DNA from: GCA-2718815 sp963578105
GTDB taxonomy: Bacteria > Planctomycetota > Planctomycetia > Pirellulales > Pirellulaceae
DNA length: 64,000 nucleotides
Direction of reading: 5' to 3'
Assembly: GCA_963578105.1 (NCBI GenBank)
Contig: CAUZBP010000005.1
Location: forward strand, 62,001 to 126,000
Below are positions 9,128 to 17,932 of the stretch, in pieces. The position numbers were made by a program, and so were the translations under genes. The first letter of the stretch is position 1; every line of letters starts with the position of its first letter. Under the pieces are notes generated by a model. The model was not told the origin of the DNA and did not search any database. It was given only the letters and a program-made list of their open reading frames with translations.

Positions 9128-9569
9128 TAACTTTCTCCCTATAAAAAAGATGTGCTTGGTCGAAACGAGTCTGGCACGCTCACCAGACACGTCCTGTTAA
9201 CCCTGTCGACGCAACGTAACTTCATGCCGATAGAAGCTCCCACCGAAATGTTGTTTCCAGTTCCGGTGCCCACAAGATCAAGCAACTACGCGTCTGAATT
9301 CCTACGAATCCAGCTGCGCAAAGCGCGCACCGGTTGTGACTTTAACGCAACCCTCGAACTTGGCACTCAATGGCGCCAAAACTTGCCTCTCATCAAAAAG
9401 GCAGAGAAAAGTCACCACCCGCAGTGTAAAAGCCATTCTTAGGGTGTCAATCTTCTAAATCCAAAAAAAACATAGATTATCCTTATATTTCATTTATATC
9501 CTTTATTTTTCCCGGGTGATCCAGGTATAAACGTGCATCACGTCCATCTGTTGTTCCGGAGATCAAAAC
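9128..9569. other. Intergenic, AT-rich divergent promoter region
   Basis: About 440 bases between divergent genes. The part near 9180-9270 resembles the leader upstream of duplicate A (about 7590-7670), so the duplication included upstream DNA. Bases about 9455-9520 are markedly AT-rich compared with the surroundings (catagattatccttatattt) and probably hold the promoter of the DUF4838 gene. No gene was seen. Confidence 0.5.
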
Positions 9570-11957
9570 ATGTCACGACACCTGATATCGGGAGGCCTGC
9601 TCACAGTTTTGGCCGTGGGATTCGCAGCGGACCATGCCGGTGCCACGGGATTGCCCCTGGCCTATCGTGATTTCAAGATCTACGTCAGCAGTCAGCTCGC
9701 TGATACCGATGCCTCAAAGATTCAGGTGGAAGCGCGGATACACAATGAGGGCGCCCGCCCGCTAGAACTCCTTGCCGAGCTGCCCGCGAGCGCGCAGCTC
9801 GGTTTTACCGGCTCGAAATTTCAAGCCAACCTCCAACCCGGCGGTCAGGCAACGTGGACTTTCGTGTTTCAGCCACCCGGGGATCTACAGCGACAGGTAC
9901 TGAAGGGCTCCATCTGGTTCGAAACGGTGCGAGCACGTGATCTATGGCTGGCGATCCGCGGACCCGACGCCGATGATTTTTCCGACAGGAGCGTCGAGCG
10001 AATCACTGACCGGGCGCAGGTCGTCGCTTCCTACGCACCTCGCACGCGCGAAGCGATTCAACTGCTACAGCAGCGCAGAAAAAATCAGCCGACTGCGGAT
10101 ACCGTCATTGCCTCGCAAGGCAAGTCGGTCTACCGGATCCTCGTCGAGCCCTTGCCCGCAGCAGTCGATCTCGAACCGGGGATCAGCAACGATGCCATCC
10201 TGGAAGCGTGGCGCAACGTCCAGCCTCTACGAGCCGGTGAAGAGGTCTTTATTCAGGCCGTCAGCGACCTGGTCCGCTGCATCAGGATTCAATCCGACGC
10301 AGTCCTCCCCATCGGGCGCGAGGGTGACGCGGAGCGGGCCGCGATTCGACTGCGGCTAAGCGAGAAACAACCAAACGACGAAGACTGGCCCCATCCGGAC
10401 GCCTACCGGCTGCGCGTCGATGGCAACGTGATGATTGAAAGCGGCACGCTGGACGGCCTCTGCCAGGGTGTGTACGGGCTCTTGACCGATCACATGGACT
10501 GCCACTGGTTTCTGCCGAGTCACCTGGGTGAGGAAATCGACGTGCCAGAGAACCGGACCGTCGCCCTGCCACGCAGCAATGCGTTGCGGGCACCATCGTT
10601 CTTTTCCTCCAGGGGCATGAGCTGGAACCAGGCACTCACCTGGGACCACCGCAATCGTTCTGTGATCAACCGTGGCCGCATGAGCTACGGCCACTCCTGG
10701 CACGGCTACATCAATGCGGGCCAATATCCCTACGACAAGTTCCCCAATTACTACGCACGTAACCGCGACGGTAGCATCCGCAAGTTCGACAAGGTCTCGA
10801 CACACACCAATTTTTGCACCACCAATCCCGAGGTGCTCGACATCGTCGCCCAGAAGGCCAACCAGGCGTTGAGCGATTCCAATGCGATTGTGACCTCCCT
10901 GGACCCGAATGATGTTGCCCCCATGTGCCTGTGTGACACGTGCCTGGCGCTGGACAAGTCCTATGGTGTGACGTCCGAAAATGGCAGAAAGGCCACGGAC
11001 CGCCTGCTCCATTTTTCGAAACAGATCTACGACCGGCTGGATGAAAAGAATAAGAATAAATACCTGGGCATCCTCATCTATGGCTACCAGAAAGAGCTGC
11101 CCGTCAGCGCCAAGCCGCATCCGTACCATACCGGGCTGATCTGCGACGAACCCTGGTCCTTCGACCACACCCGCCCATTCAACGATCCGACCTCGACACG
11201 TAACAAGAGATTCCATCACTTGCTGAAGGGTTGGGGCGCTCTGTTAACCCAACTCGGGTTCTATGACTACTACGGCCACTGGGCCTACTGGGGACCGTGG
11301 GGAGTCATCCACAAGCTTCGCGAGGACCTGCCCGCCTTCCGCGACCTGGGCGGTACCTACGTGATGATCGAGTCTCAGCCCAACTTCGCGATGCACGGTC
11401 TGAATCTGTACATTGCCTCGCAGCTTATCTGGAATGTCGAGGCCGATGTCGATCTACTCCTCGAGGAACTCTTTACCAAGTTCTATGGTCCGGCTGCCGG
11501 TCCGATGCGCAACTACTGGCTGACCATCGAGCACCATCAAGCGCTGACACGTCCGGGTTCCAACGTCCAGGATCGCATGGCGATCAATGAACCGATGTGG
11601 AGCCAGCTCGAAGCGTACTTGACCGAGGCCGAAGCACTGGTTGCTGGCGCCGAACAGCGCTTCACGGACCGGATCACTTTTCACCGCGACGGCTTTCAAT
11701 GGGGCAGGAATCGCCTGCTCATCCAAGACCTCTACTACCCTCAACCAGATCGTCCCTCCAACCTCGACTTGTCTTCCAGCATCCAACTGCTGGAAGAGAA
11801 CCAGGTGTGGTTCGATCAGACCTACGACAAGTACGCATCGGCTGCGGACTACTGGCCGCCACTGACAGCAGTCTATTTCCGGCCCAATGTTCGTGAACAG
11901 GTTGCGAAGCTGAAAAAGCAACAAGCTGAGCAGTCGCCCGACGGCCTACAAGAATAA
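9570..11957 (+). CDS. Secreted DUF4838 domain protein (glycosidase-like)
   Basis: 795 residues. The ATG at 9570 follows a GGAG RBS eight bases upstream and encodes a signal peptide (MSRHLISGGLLTVLAVGFA). Residues ~25-140 look like an immunoglobulin-like or BatA-type domain. The middle (YRLRVDGNVMIESGTLDGLC, GVYGLLTDHMDCHWFLP) is the alpha-glucuronidase/GH20-like N-terminal domain that accompanies DUF4838. The DUF4838 core follows, with SLDPNDVAPMCLCDTCLALD, YGYQKELPV and FAMHGLNLYIASQLIWN. Such proteins are found in polysaccharide-degrading bacteria and are presumed to act on glycans outside the cytoplasm. It stands alone; catalytic residues are not established for the family. Confidence 0.85.
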   Translation: MSRHLISGGLLTVLAVGFAADHAGATGLPLAYRDFKIYVSSQLADTDASKIQVEARIHNEGARPLELLAELPASAQLGFTGSKFQANLQPGGQATWTFVFQPPGDLQRQVLKGSIWFETVRARDLWLAIRGPDADDFSDRSVERITDRAQVVASYAPRTREAIQLLQQRRKNQPTADTVIASQGKSVYRILVEPLPAAVDLEPGISNDAILEAWRNVQPLRAGEEVFIQAVSDLVRCIRIQSDAVLPIGREGDAERAAIRLRLSEKQPNDEDWPHPDAYRLRVDGNVMIESGTLDGLCQGVYGLLTDHMDCHWFLPSHLGEEIDVPENRTVALPRSNALRAPSFFSSRGMSWNQALTWDHRNRSVINRGRMSYGHSWHGYINAGQYPYDKFPNYYARNRDGSIRKFDKVSTHTNFCTTNPEVLDIVAQKANQALSDSNAIVTSLDPNDVAPMCLCDTCLALDKSYGVTSENGRKATDRLLHFSKQIYDRLDEKNKNKYLGILIYGYQKELPVSAKPHPYHTGLICDEPWSFDHTRPFNDPTSTRNKRFHHLLKGWGALLTQLGFYDYYGHWAYWGPWGVIHKLREDLPAFRDLGGTYVMIESQPNFAMHGLNLYIASQLIWNVEADVDLLLEELFTKFYGPAAGPMRNYWLTIEHHQALTRPGSNVQDRMAINEPMWSQLEAYLTEAEALVAGAEQRFTDRITFHRDGFQWGRNRLLIQDLYYPQPDRPSNLDLSSSIQLLEENQVWFDQTYDKYASAADYWPPLTAVYFRPNVREQVAKLKKQQAEQSPDGLQE

Positions 11958-12321
11958 AGCGACCCGATCAAGACCCGCCAGAGGTTCCACCGATGCCTCA
12001 GGCTGCTCGTCGTCAGCCGATTTGCCGGGATTCCAGTCCCGCTCAAAAGCGAAGCAACAGTCCCCGTGAACGTTTGCAGACAACCACCAAACGTCTCTTG
12101 GAATTTCGAGGCTCTCGCGAGTCTTCATTCCGACAGGATTCCTGAGCACGTCGTGACGGGTAGGCCTGCCAAAGGCAAAGTCCTCCGGCGACGACTCCTG
12201 CAGACAGATTGGAAGCGTCGCTGGGCAGTCATGGCGTGACAGGCGCGCCGACGTCCGTTACGATGAACGCTTTGATCTTGTGCGACGGATGATTTCGTCC
12301 TCACCCAGAAGGAACAAAGCG
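11958..12321. other. Intergenic, no gene seen
   Basis: About 360 bases between two plus-strand genes. Short frames on either strand have no RBS, signal peptide or family resemblance. The last 15 bases hold the RBS of the SMP-30 gene. Confidence 0.5.
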
Positions 12322-13269
12322 ATGCGATACCTGGGCCTGTGGTTCTGCCTCTTCGTTGTCCCGGCGACCCTTCCAACCGTACTGGCGGAAAAACTTCCTG
12401 ACCCCGCACAGGCCAAGACTTCGCGGTTGTTCATCGTGCCGGAGTACTGCGAAGGAGTTGTCTTCGACCATCAGGGAAACGGCTACATTTCTCACGGTAA
12501 AACCATCACCAGGTTCACCGTGGATGGAAAACACCAGACGTGGGTCGAGACCGGACAGCCCAACGGACACAAGGTGCTCGCCGATGGAACGCACCTGGTC
12601 TGTGACGCCGGTCATCACGCGGTGCTGCACTTGTCGGCCGAGGGCAAGATGCTGGACCCGGCATCGAACGCCTGCCAGGGCAAACCCCTGCGCGGTCCGA
12701 ACGATCTTTCGCTCGATGCGCCCAACGGTGGCTTCTATTTTACTGACCCTTTCGACAGCGGTCGTGAGAATCCGATCGGGACCGTCCACTATGTCGACAA
12801 AGACGGCACAACCCACCTGCTGGATGGAGGACTGGCCTATCCCAACGGAATCGTCCTCCGCCCCGACGGGAAGACGCTGCTGGTTGCCGAGAGTCAGAAA
12901 AATCGGGTTCTGGCATACAGCGTACTGGCCCCCGGCAAGATCGGTCCACGGAGGTTGTTTGCCAACCTGCCGGCAAAAGATCCCGACCAGGGCCAGATTG
13001 ACGATCAGCCGGACGGCATGTGCCTGGATACAGCGGGAAATCTGTACGTCGCCCATTACGGCATGAAGCAAGTCCAGGTGTTAGATCCGAGCGGTAACAT
13101 CATCGCCCGTTACGACGGCGGCAACCTGAGGACCAGCAACGTGGCGTTCGGAGGTGCCAACATGGATCAGCTGTTCATCACGGGCGCTCTGACCGCCGGG
13201 CCGCCGGGCGCGTTGTTTCGCACGGACCTTGGTGTCCAGGGCCTGGTGATTCTCCCTTCCAAACGATAG
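12322..13269 (+). CDS. Secreted SMP-30/gluconolactonase/LRE family protein
   Basis: 315 residues from the ATG at 12322, eight bases after AGAAGGA; the open frame extends 14 codons upstream but the signal peptide (MRYLGLWFCLFVVPATLPTV) starts here. The six-bladed propeller has the residues that bind the divalent metal in this family: Glu44 in YCEGVVFD, Asn in RGPNDLS, Asn in YPNGIV and Asp in QPDGMCLD. These proteins hydrolyse sugar lactones such as gluconolactone to the acid; here presumably in the periplasm. The convergent neighbour is a Gfo/Idh/MocA oxidoreductase, a family that can produce such lactones, but no operon links them. Confidence 0.88.
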   Translation: MRYLGLWFCLFVVPATLPTVLAEKLPDPAQAKTSRLFIVPEYCEGVVFDHQGNGYISHGKTITRFTVDGKHQTWVETGQPNGHKVLADGTHLVCDAGHHAVLHLSAEGKMLDPASNACQGKPLRGPNDLSLDAPNGGFYFTDPFDSGRENPIGTVHYVDKDGTTHLLDGGLAYPNGIVLRPDGKTLLVAESQKNRVLAYSVLAPGKIGPRRLFANLPAKDPDQGQIDDQPDGMCLDTAGNLYVAHYGMKQVQVLDPSGNIIARYDGGNLRTSNVAFGGANMDQLFITGALTAGPPGALFRTDLGVQGLVILPSKR

Positions 13270-13352
13270 GCATCGATTGGAATTCAGAAAGGAGTCAGGC
13301 TCTTCGTTGCCGACAGGGGGCGAACTGCCCGCCCCGTCATTCCGGGTGTGGC

Positions 13353-14687
13353 TTAGACCTCGATCTGATACGGCTTCCGTTGCGGACGGCTTAACCAGCG
13401 GTTAGCCTCGTCGTCACCCACGAATCGTTCCCTGTCCGGATCCCAGGTGAGCTTCCGGCCCAGCCGCATCGAGATGGTGGCCAGGTGACAGACGGTTGCC
13501 GTGCGGTGCTGGCCAACCACTTCCGAGATCGGGTCGTGGCGACTCTTGATGCAGTCGATGAAATTGGCCATGTGATTTGGCAGAGACGCGCGGTTGCCTC
13601 CGCCGACCCCCGGATCGCGAGCGAGGTTATCGTGGGCGTACATCGCGTATTTTTCGCGCGGCAGAGGATCGTCCTTCAGCTGTTCGGCGGGCTTGCCGTA
13701 AACACCTCCGTCATTGACGAAGATCCGGCCTTCCTGTCCCTCGAAGAGAATGCCGTAGCGCGTCTGGCTGTCGTCGACGAGCACCTCGACTCCACCCGGA
13801 TAGACCAGTCGGGCACCGTAGCGGGTCGCAACATCGTAGCCGTTGGCCACCGTGGGAAAGGTGGCCTGACCGTCGATCTCCAGCGGGCCGGAAGCGTCCA
13901 TGCCCAGAGCCCATTGGGGCACATCCAGGAAGTGGGCCCCCCAGTCGGTCATCATTCCCCCCGAGTAGTCATGCCACCAACGGAATGTAAAGTGGCACCG
14001 TTCGGGACAGTACGGAACCAGGGGCGTCTGGCCTAACCACATGTCCCAATTGAGATGGGCAGGCGGCGGCTGATCCTGAAACGGCCCGCCCGTTGCGTTC
14101 TTGGCCATCGTGACGGTGATGGTTTGCAGCTTGCCGAGTCGCCCGGCCCTGACCATCTCGCACGCCAGGCGGAAGTGCGGGTCGCTTCGCCGCCAGTTGC
14201 CCACCTGAACCACGCGGTTAGTCTGCTTCACCACCTGGCAAACCAGCTTGCCTTCATCGACTGTCAACGTCAGCGGCTTTTCGCAAAAGACGTCTTTACC
14301 CGCCCGGCAGGCGGCGATCAACTGGGCCGTGTGCCAATGGTCGGGCGTGGCAATGATGACCATGTCGACGTCCTGCCGGTCCAACAGGTGGCGGTAGTCC
14401 TCGTACAAGTCTGCCTTGCCGCCGAAGTCTTCTTTTGCCTTCTCGGCCACCTCCCGATCGACGTCGCAAATCGCCACCACGTCGCCGTAGGGCAAGGCCC
14501 GCTCAGCGACAAAGGTCCCCCGGCTCCGCAGGCCAATGACCCCGATGGCCAGTCGGTCGTTTTTCGATTTCGGCTTGTCCGCCCCGGCGGCATCGGCCGT
14601 GTAGAAATACGGGATCGCGGTTGCCCCCGCCAATGCGGCGGCGGAGGAAGCAACAAACTGGCGGCGCGTCGGGTTCCGTCTATTCAT
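13353..14687 (-). CDS. TAT-exported Gfo/Idh/MocA family oxidoreductase
   Basis: 444 residues. The N-terminus NPTRRQFVASSAAALAGATA is a twin-arginine signal, so the enzyme is probably exported with its cofactor bound. The Rossmann fold starts at LAIGVIGLRSRG (~46-57), and CEKPLTL (EKP at 136-138) is the family's substrate-lysine motif. The C-terminal domain includes the WHDYSGGMMTDWGAHFLD block characteristic of planctomycete members. The family reduces or oxidises sugars and related compounds with NAD(P); the substrate here is not known. The ATG at 14687 follows GGGATGAT. Confidence 0.92.
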   Translation of the reverse strand: MNRRNPTRRQFVASSAAALAGATAIPYFYTADAAGADKPKSKNDRLAIGVIGLRSRGTFVAERALPYGDVVAICDVDREVAEKAKEDFGGKADLYEDYRHLLDRQDVDMVIIATPDHWHTAQLIAACRAGKDVFCEKPLTLTVDEGKLVCQVVKQTNRVVQVGNWRRSDPHFRLACEMVRAGRLGKLQTITVTMAKNATGGPFQDQPPPAHLNWDMWLGQTPLVPYCPERCHFTFRWWHDYSGGMMTDWGAHFLDVPQWALGMDASGPLEIDGQATFPTVANGYDVATRYGARLVYPGGVEVLVDDSQTRYGILFEGQEGRIFVNDGGVYGKPAEQLKDDPLPREKYAMYAHDNLARDPGVGGGNRASLPNHMANFIDCIKSRHDPISEVVGQHRTATVCHLATISMRLGRKLTWDPDRERFVGDDEANRWLSRPQRKPYQIEV

Positions 14688-14916
14688 ATCATCCCATCCA
14701 TCATCGAAGGATCTCAGTGCCGACCCATAGCGTATCTGAAAACTTTACGGTTTAAAATGCAATCCGGGTAGAAAAACCATCTCCGTAAAATCCAACCCCG
14801 TACACGATTGCCTGCCGGTACGCTGGAAAACCATACCCAGGAGGGCGCAAAGCGTTATACTGATGCGGTCCTCAGCTGACAAAACGAGTCAACCACCAAC
14901 CCGGGGAGTCGCCACC

Positions 14917-17325
14917 GTGGATCGTCGCAACTTTTTACAACTCGGTCTTGCGGGCGTGGCGGAACTCGGCCTGCCCTGGTCCTTTCCACTTCAAGCCGGC
15001 GCCCAGGATGTGTCTTCGACCAGGCCTGTCGCGAGCAAGAGACCGGCGACCCAGCCCATCTACTGCTGCATCTTCATCGAATTCATCCAGCCCTGGGATC
15101 AGGACGAGGCGCTTCGCCAGGTGAAAGAATTGGGCCTGGGTAACATGGTGTCGGTGTCCGAAACGTTCCACGTCGGGAATTCCGACGAGGACCGGCGACT
15201 CTGGAAAGAACGCTTTCCGAGCCTGGCGGACCAAGTCGACGCCGTGCCACGGTTTCCCGAGCGGCCGGAACACGGCCATGCTGTGGTGTTCGATTTGCCG
15301 CCGGACTTCCGCCGCCAGCAGCTTCAGCTCTGCCGGGAACTGGGGCTGCTGATGTTCACCTGGCCCCGTGAACTACCGGCCAACGAGCGGTCTCACGAGC
15401 CAGACCCGGCGTTGTTCTCCGCGCTGATCACGGGCGAAAGCCTGAGCATTCTGACAATCACGCGGTCGCTGGAACAGTTGAAGGCGATGGAAACCCAGCC
15501 CGTCACGAGGGACCTGGACGGCGACATTCCCGAGCAACTCAAACGCCAGAAGGTGTCGATCTTCGACAACCCGGAACAACTCGACTTCCAGGTCATGCAC
15601 GACTGGATGGTGCGACGGTTCCGCTTGCACGGCGACGCCCTACGGGCCCGTCACGGCGGGCGCCTGGCGGCGATCGAGTCATCAACACAGGTTCGCATGT
15701 CACTCGAAGCGGGGGGAGACGTGCCGATTTTCGAGCTGGTGCCTTCCGACCCGCTCCGCGGCCTGGCATCGACGCGCGGGGCGGCAGTCGCCTACGGAAA
15801 AGACTTCTGGGGCGTGCACACCGCCATGGGGTACTACCGGGCGCCAACTGACCGTTGGACACCCGAACGGCTGCGCATTGCCTACGACCTGTTCTACGCC
15901 GGCGGCGCCAGCTACTTCAGCGAGCCTAACCTGGCACTGCGCAACTGGGGATCCTGCAGCGCATTTTTCCAGATGCGCGGCAGCCCGGACATCCGCTGGG
16001 CAGAGCAGGAGTGCCGTCCCTTCGACGACCCGATCTGCGTCCGCGGCCGGGAAGTACTCAGCTCGTTTTACCACTTCACGCAATTCCACCAACGCCCGGC
16101 CGGCGGTCCGCGCGTGCGCCTGGGTTACGTCCTGGGCAACCTCGATTCCTGGGGCGGCAACCGGGAGGAACGCCTGTGGATGGTCGACCACCCGGGGTTC
16201 CTGGCGACTGACGCCCTCGAGACCTGGCACCACATCAAGCACGTCTTCGACACCGAACCATGGTACATCGGGCCACGCTTGTACTACTGGCAGGCAGACC
16301 CCGCCAAGCCACTGCAGCACAGCACCCCGCCGTGCGGGCAGGTGGACCTGGTGCCCAGTGAGGCGCCGCTGGAGAAGCTGGAAGGTTACGGCACGCTGGT
16401 CTTTTTGGGCTGGAACACGATGACCGAGGAGTTGTATGCCAAGCTTGTTGCCTTTGTCGAAGGCGGCGGGACACTCTTCCTCTCGGTACCCCACCTGGAC
16501 ACCCGCACCCGCAGTGACCAACCACACGCTTTTCTCAACAATGGCGACGTGGGCCGGCTGTGCGGGGTGCGGATCGTCGGTCCCGGTCCCCAGGCTAAAG
16601 ATGTGCTCTTCGCCAGGCAGACCACCAGCGGGCGGCACGTCATGCCCCAAGGCACCCGCTACCTGGAAAGCGCGCCGTTGGCGCAGGTTGAATTGGCCGG
16701 CGCGCGAATGCTCGCCCATCCGCGGGGCAAGACTGATCAGCCTGTGCTGCTGGAACACCGACTTGGCAAGGGCACGGTCTACCTGCTGGCAACCTGGGAA
16801 TACCCCGGCCAGCGGCTGGATGCCCTGATCACCGACATCCTGCGGACCCTGGCTGAGGCCGAGCAGACAGAGATCGCTGTGGAAGGACGAGACGTGTTCT
16901 ACGCTGTCTACGACGGAACCATGCCCTCCGGTCAGCCCTTTTCGACCGTTTACCTGGTCAACCATGACATTCACGGCCAGTCGGCCTACCCCGTGCTCGT
17001 TCTCCACAAGGCGCGCATGCCGGTCCGGGTGGGAAACGAGTTGCGCATCGCCTGGATCTTCGACGAGTTGCTTGTCACCCCCTCCAACCGTTTTACGCAG
17101 GTGACAGACGCCCGCCGCGAAGGCGGTGGTTGGACGGTAACGTTGGAATCCGCGTCTTCTGCGCCGGCGGAGGAACAGCGTCTTCAAATCAGGACGCCCG
17201 GCACCGCCAGCGCCATCACCCTCGATGACAAAACTTTGATCCTGGAGAAAGGCATCGAAGGCGACCACTTCGTTCGGTGTCGGCTCAGTGGCCATCAGGT
17301 GCTCCGCATCGAGGGAACTCTCTGA
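14917..17325 (+). CDS. TAT-exported glycosidase-like protein, function unknown
   Basis: About 802 residues if the GTG at 14917 is used. That GTG follows GGGGAG by eight bases and places the twin-arginine motif (DRRNFLQLGLAGVAELGLP) at the very N-terminus, as is usual; an ATG at 14863 in the same frame is the alternative. The N-terminal half (RQVKELGLGNMVSVSE, RLRIAYDLFYAGGASYFSEP) is barrel-like. Around residues 500-660 a Rossmann-like glutaminase/trimerisation-type domain follows (LVFLGWNTMTEELYAKLVAF, VEGGGTLFLSVPHLDT, GKGTVYLLATWEYPG), as in GH42-type beta-galactosidases. A beta-sandwich closes the protein. A glycan-related hydrolase is likely, but no catalytic pair can be assigned with confidence. 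Confidence 0.75.
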   Translation: MDRRNFLQLGLAGVAELGLPWSFPLQAGAQDVSSTRPVASKRPATQPIYCCIFIEFIQPWDQDEALRQVKELGLGNMVSVSETFHVGNSDEDRRLWKERFPSLADQVDAVPRFPERPEHGHAVVFDLPPDFRRQQLQLCRELGLLMFTWPRELPANERSHEPDPALFSALITGESLSILTITRSLEQLKAMETQPVTRDLDGDIPEQLKRQKVSIFDNPEQLDFQVMHDWMVRRFRLHGDALRARHGGRLAAIESSTQVRMSLEAGGDVPIFELVPSDPLRGLASTRGAAVAYGKDFWGVHTAMGYYRAPTDRWTPERLRIAYDLFYAGGASYFSEPNLALRNWGSCSAFFQMRGSPDIRWAEQECRPFDDPICVRGREVLSSFYHFTQFHQRPAGGPRVRLGYVLGNLDSWGGNREERLWMVDHPGFLATDALETWHHIKHVFDTEPWYIGPRLYYWQADPAKPLQHSTPPCGQVDLVPSEAPLEKLEGYGTLVFLGWNTMTEELYAKLVAFVEGGGTLFLSVPHLDTRTRSDQPHAFLNNGDVGRLCGVRIVGPGPQAKDVLFARQTTSGRHVMPQGTRYLESAPLAQVELAGARMLAHPRGKTDQPVLLEHRLGKGTVYLLATWEYPGQRLDALITDILRTLAEAEQTEIAVEGRDVFYAVYDGTMPSGQPFSTVYLVNHDIHGQSAYPVLVLHKARMPVRVGNELRIAWIFDELLVTPSNRFTQVTDARREGGGWTVTLESASSAPAEEQRLQIRTPGTASAITLDDKTLILEKGIEGDHFVRCRLSGHQVLRIEGTL

Positions 17326-17763
17326 GAACCACGTGGTTGGCCGGAACAACCGCCGTGCAGTCGACCGCCGTCGGCCAGAAGAATGCTGCCAATTGTTCTC
17401 AATGGCTCCACGCTGTTGAGCAGGTGATGCGTTTCACCGTAACAATAGAAATGCCGCGTCGGTCGCAGCCGCCAGATGCGCGTCCCCTTCTCCTGTCGAC
17501 AGCGTTGTCGGTATCCCCATTGTCATCAGCGGTGGAGATGGTTAGGGGTACCATGATCGACCGATCGCTCATCGCTCGCCCGGCTCAGGGGGCGCCGCGA
17601 CGCTGCCGTGGACTTTTGAAAATCAGCTGCGCGGAGTGAAATCCAGCGTCGCTGCAGAAAAAAATGTGCCCGGTGTTCCGCGAAGTTGATATGTAAGAAG
17701 AAACCGTGCCGTGCAGCAAACATCTTGTTCGTAATCACTTGACCAGGGATCAGGAGAGACAAT
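17326..17763. other. Intergenic, no gene seen
   Basis: About 440 bases upstream of the DUF1549/1553 region. Nothing recognisable on either strand; presumably contains the promoter for the downstream genes. Confidence 0.4.
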
Positions 17764-17892
17764 ATGATAACATCAAGTGGGCCAATGTGTTCGGGCACGT
17801 TGCATCGACCCAAGCATCGCCGGGCCAACCAGTCGGTAGATCGATTCCGGAACACTACCTGCCAAATTGGCAATCCGGTCCCGGCAGCGTAA
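17764..17892 (+). CDS. Possible 42-residue leader peptide
   Basis: A short frame (MITSSGPMCSGTLHRPKHRR and 22 more residues) begins at an ATG preceded by a strong CAGGAGAGACAAT RBS and ends 40 bases before the start of the DUF1549/1553 gene. The peptide is basic, has two cysteines and no signal or known domain. It could be a translated leader affecting the next gene, or chance. The RBS is the only positive evidence. Confidence 0.25.
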   Translation: MITSSGPMCSGTLHRPKHRRANQSVDRFRNTTCQIGNPVPAA

Positions 17893-17932
17893 CAATATTT
17901 ACGATGAAACCCGTTTCAGTCGGAGGCGGACC

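Noticed and set aside
13316..13340. GC-rich hairpin between the convergent SMP-30 and Gfo/Idh/MocA genes
   Set aside because: A six-base stem (ggggcg/cgcccc) is possible but there is no T run on either side, so a terminator is not supported.
15700..17349. 549-codon minus-strand open frame opposite the glycosidase-like gene
   Set aside because: Shadow produced by high GC and C-ending codons of the plus-strand gene; no family blocks.
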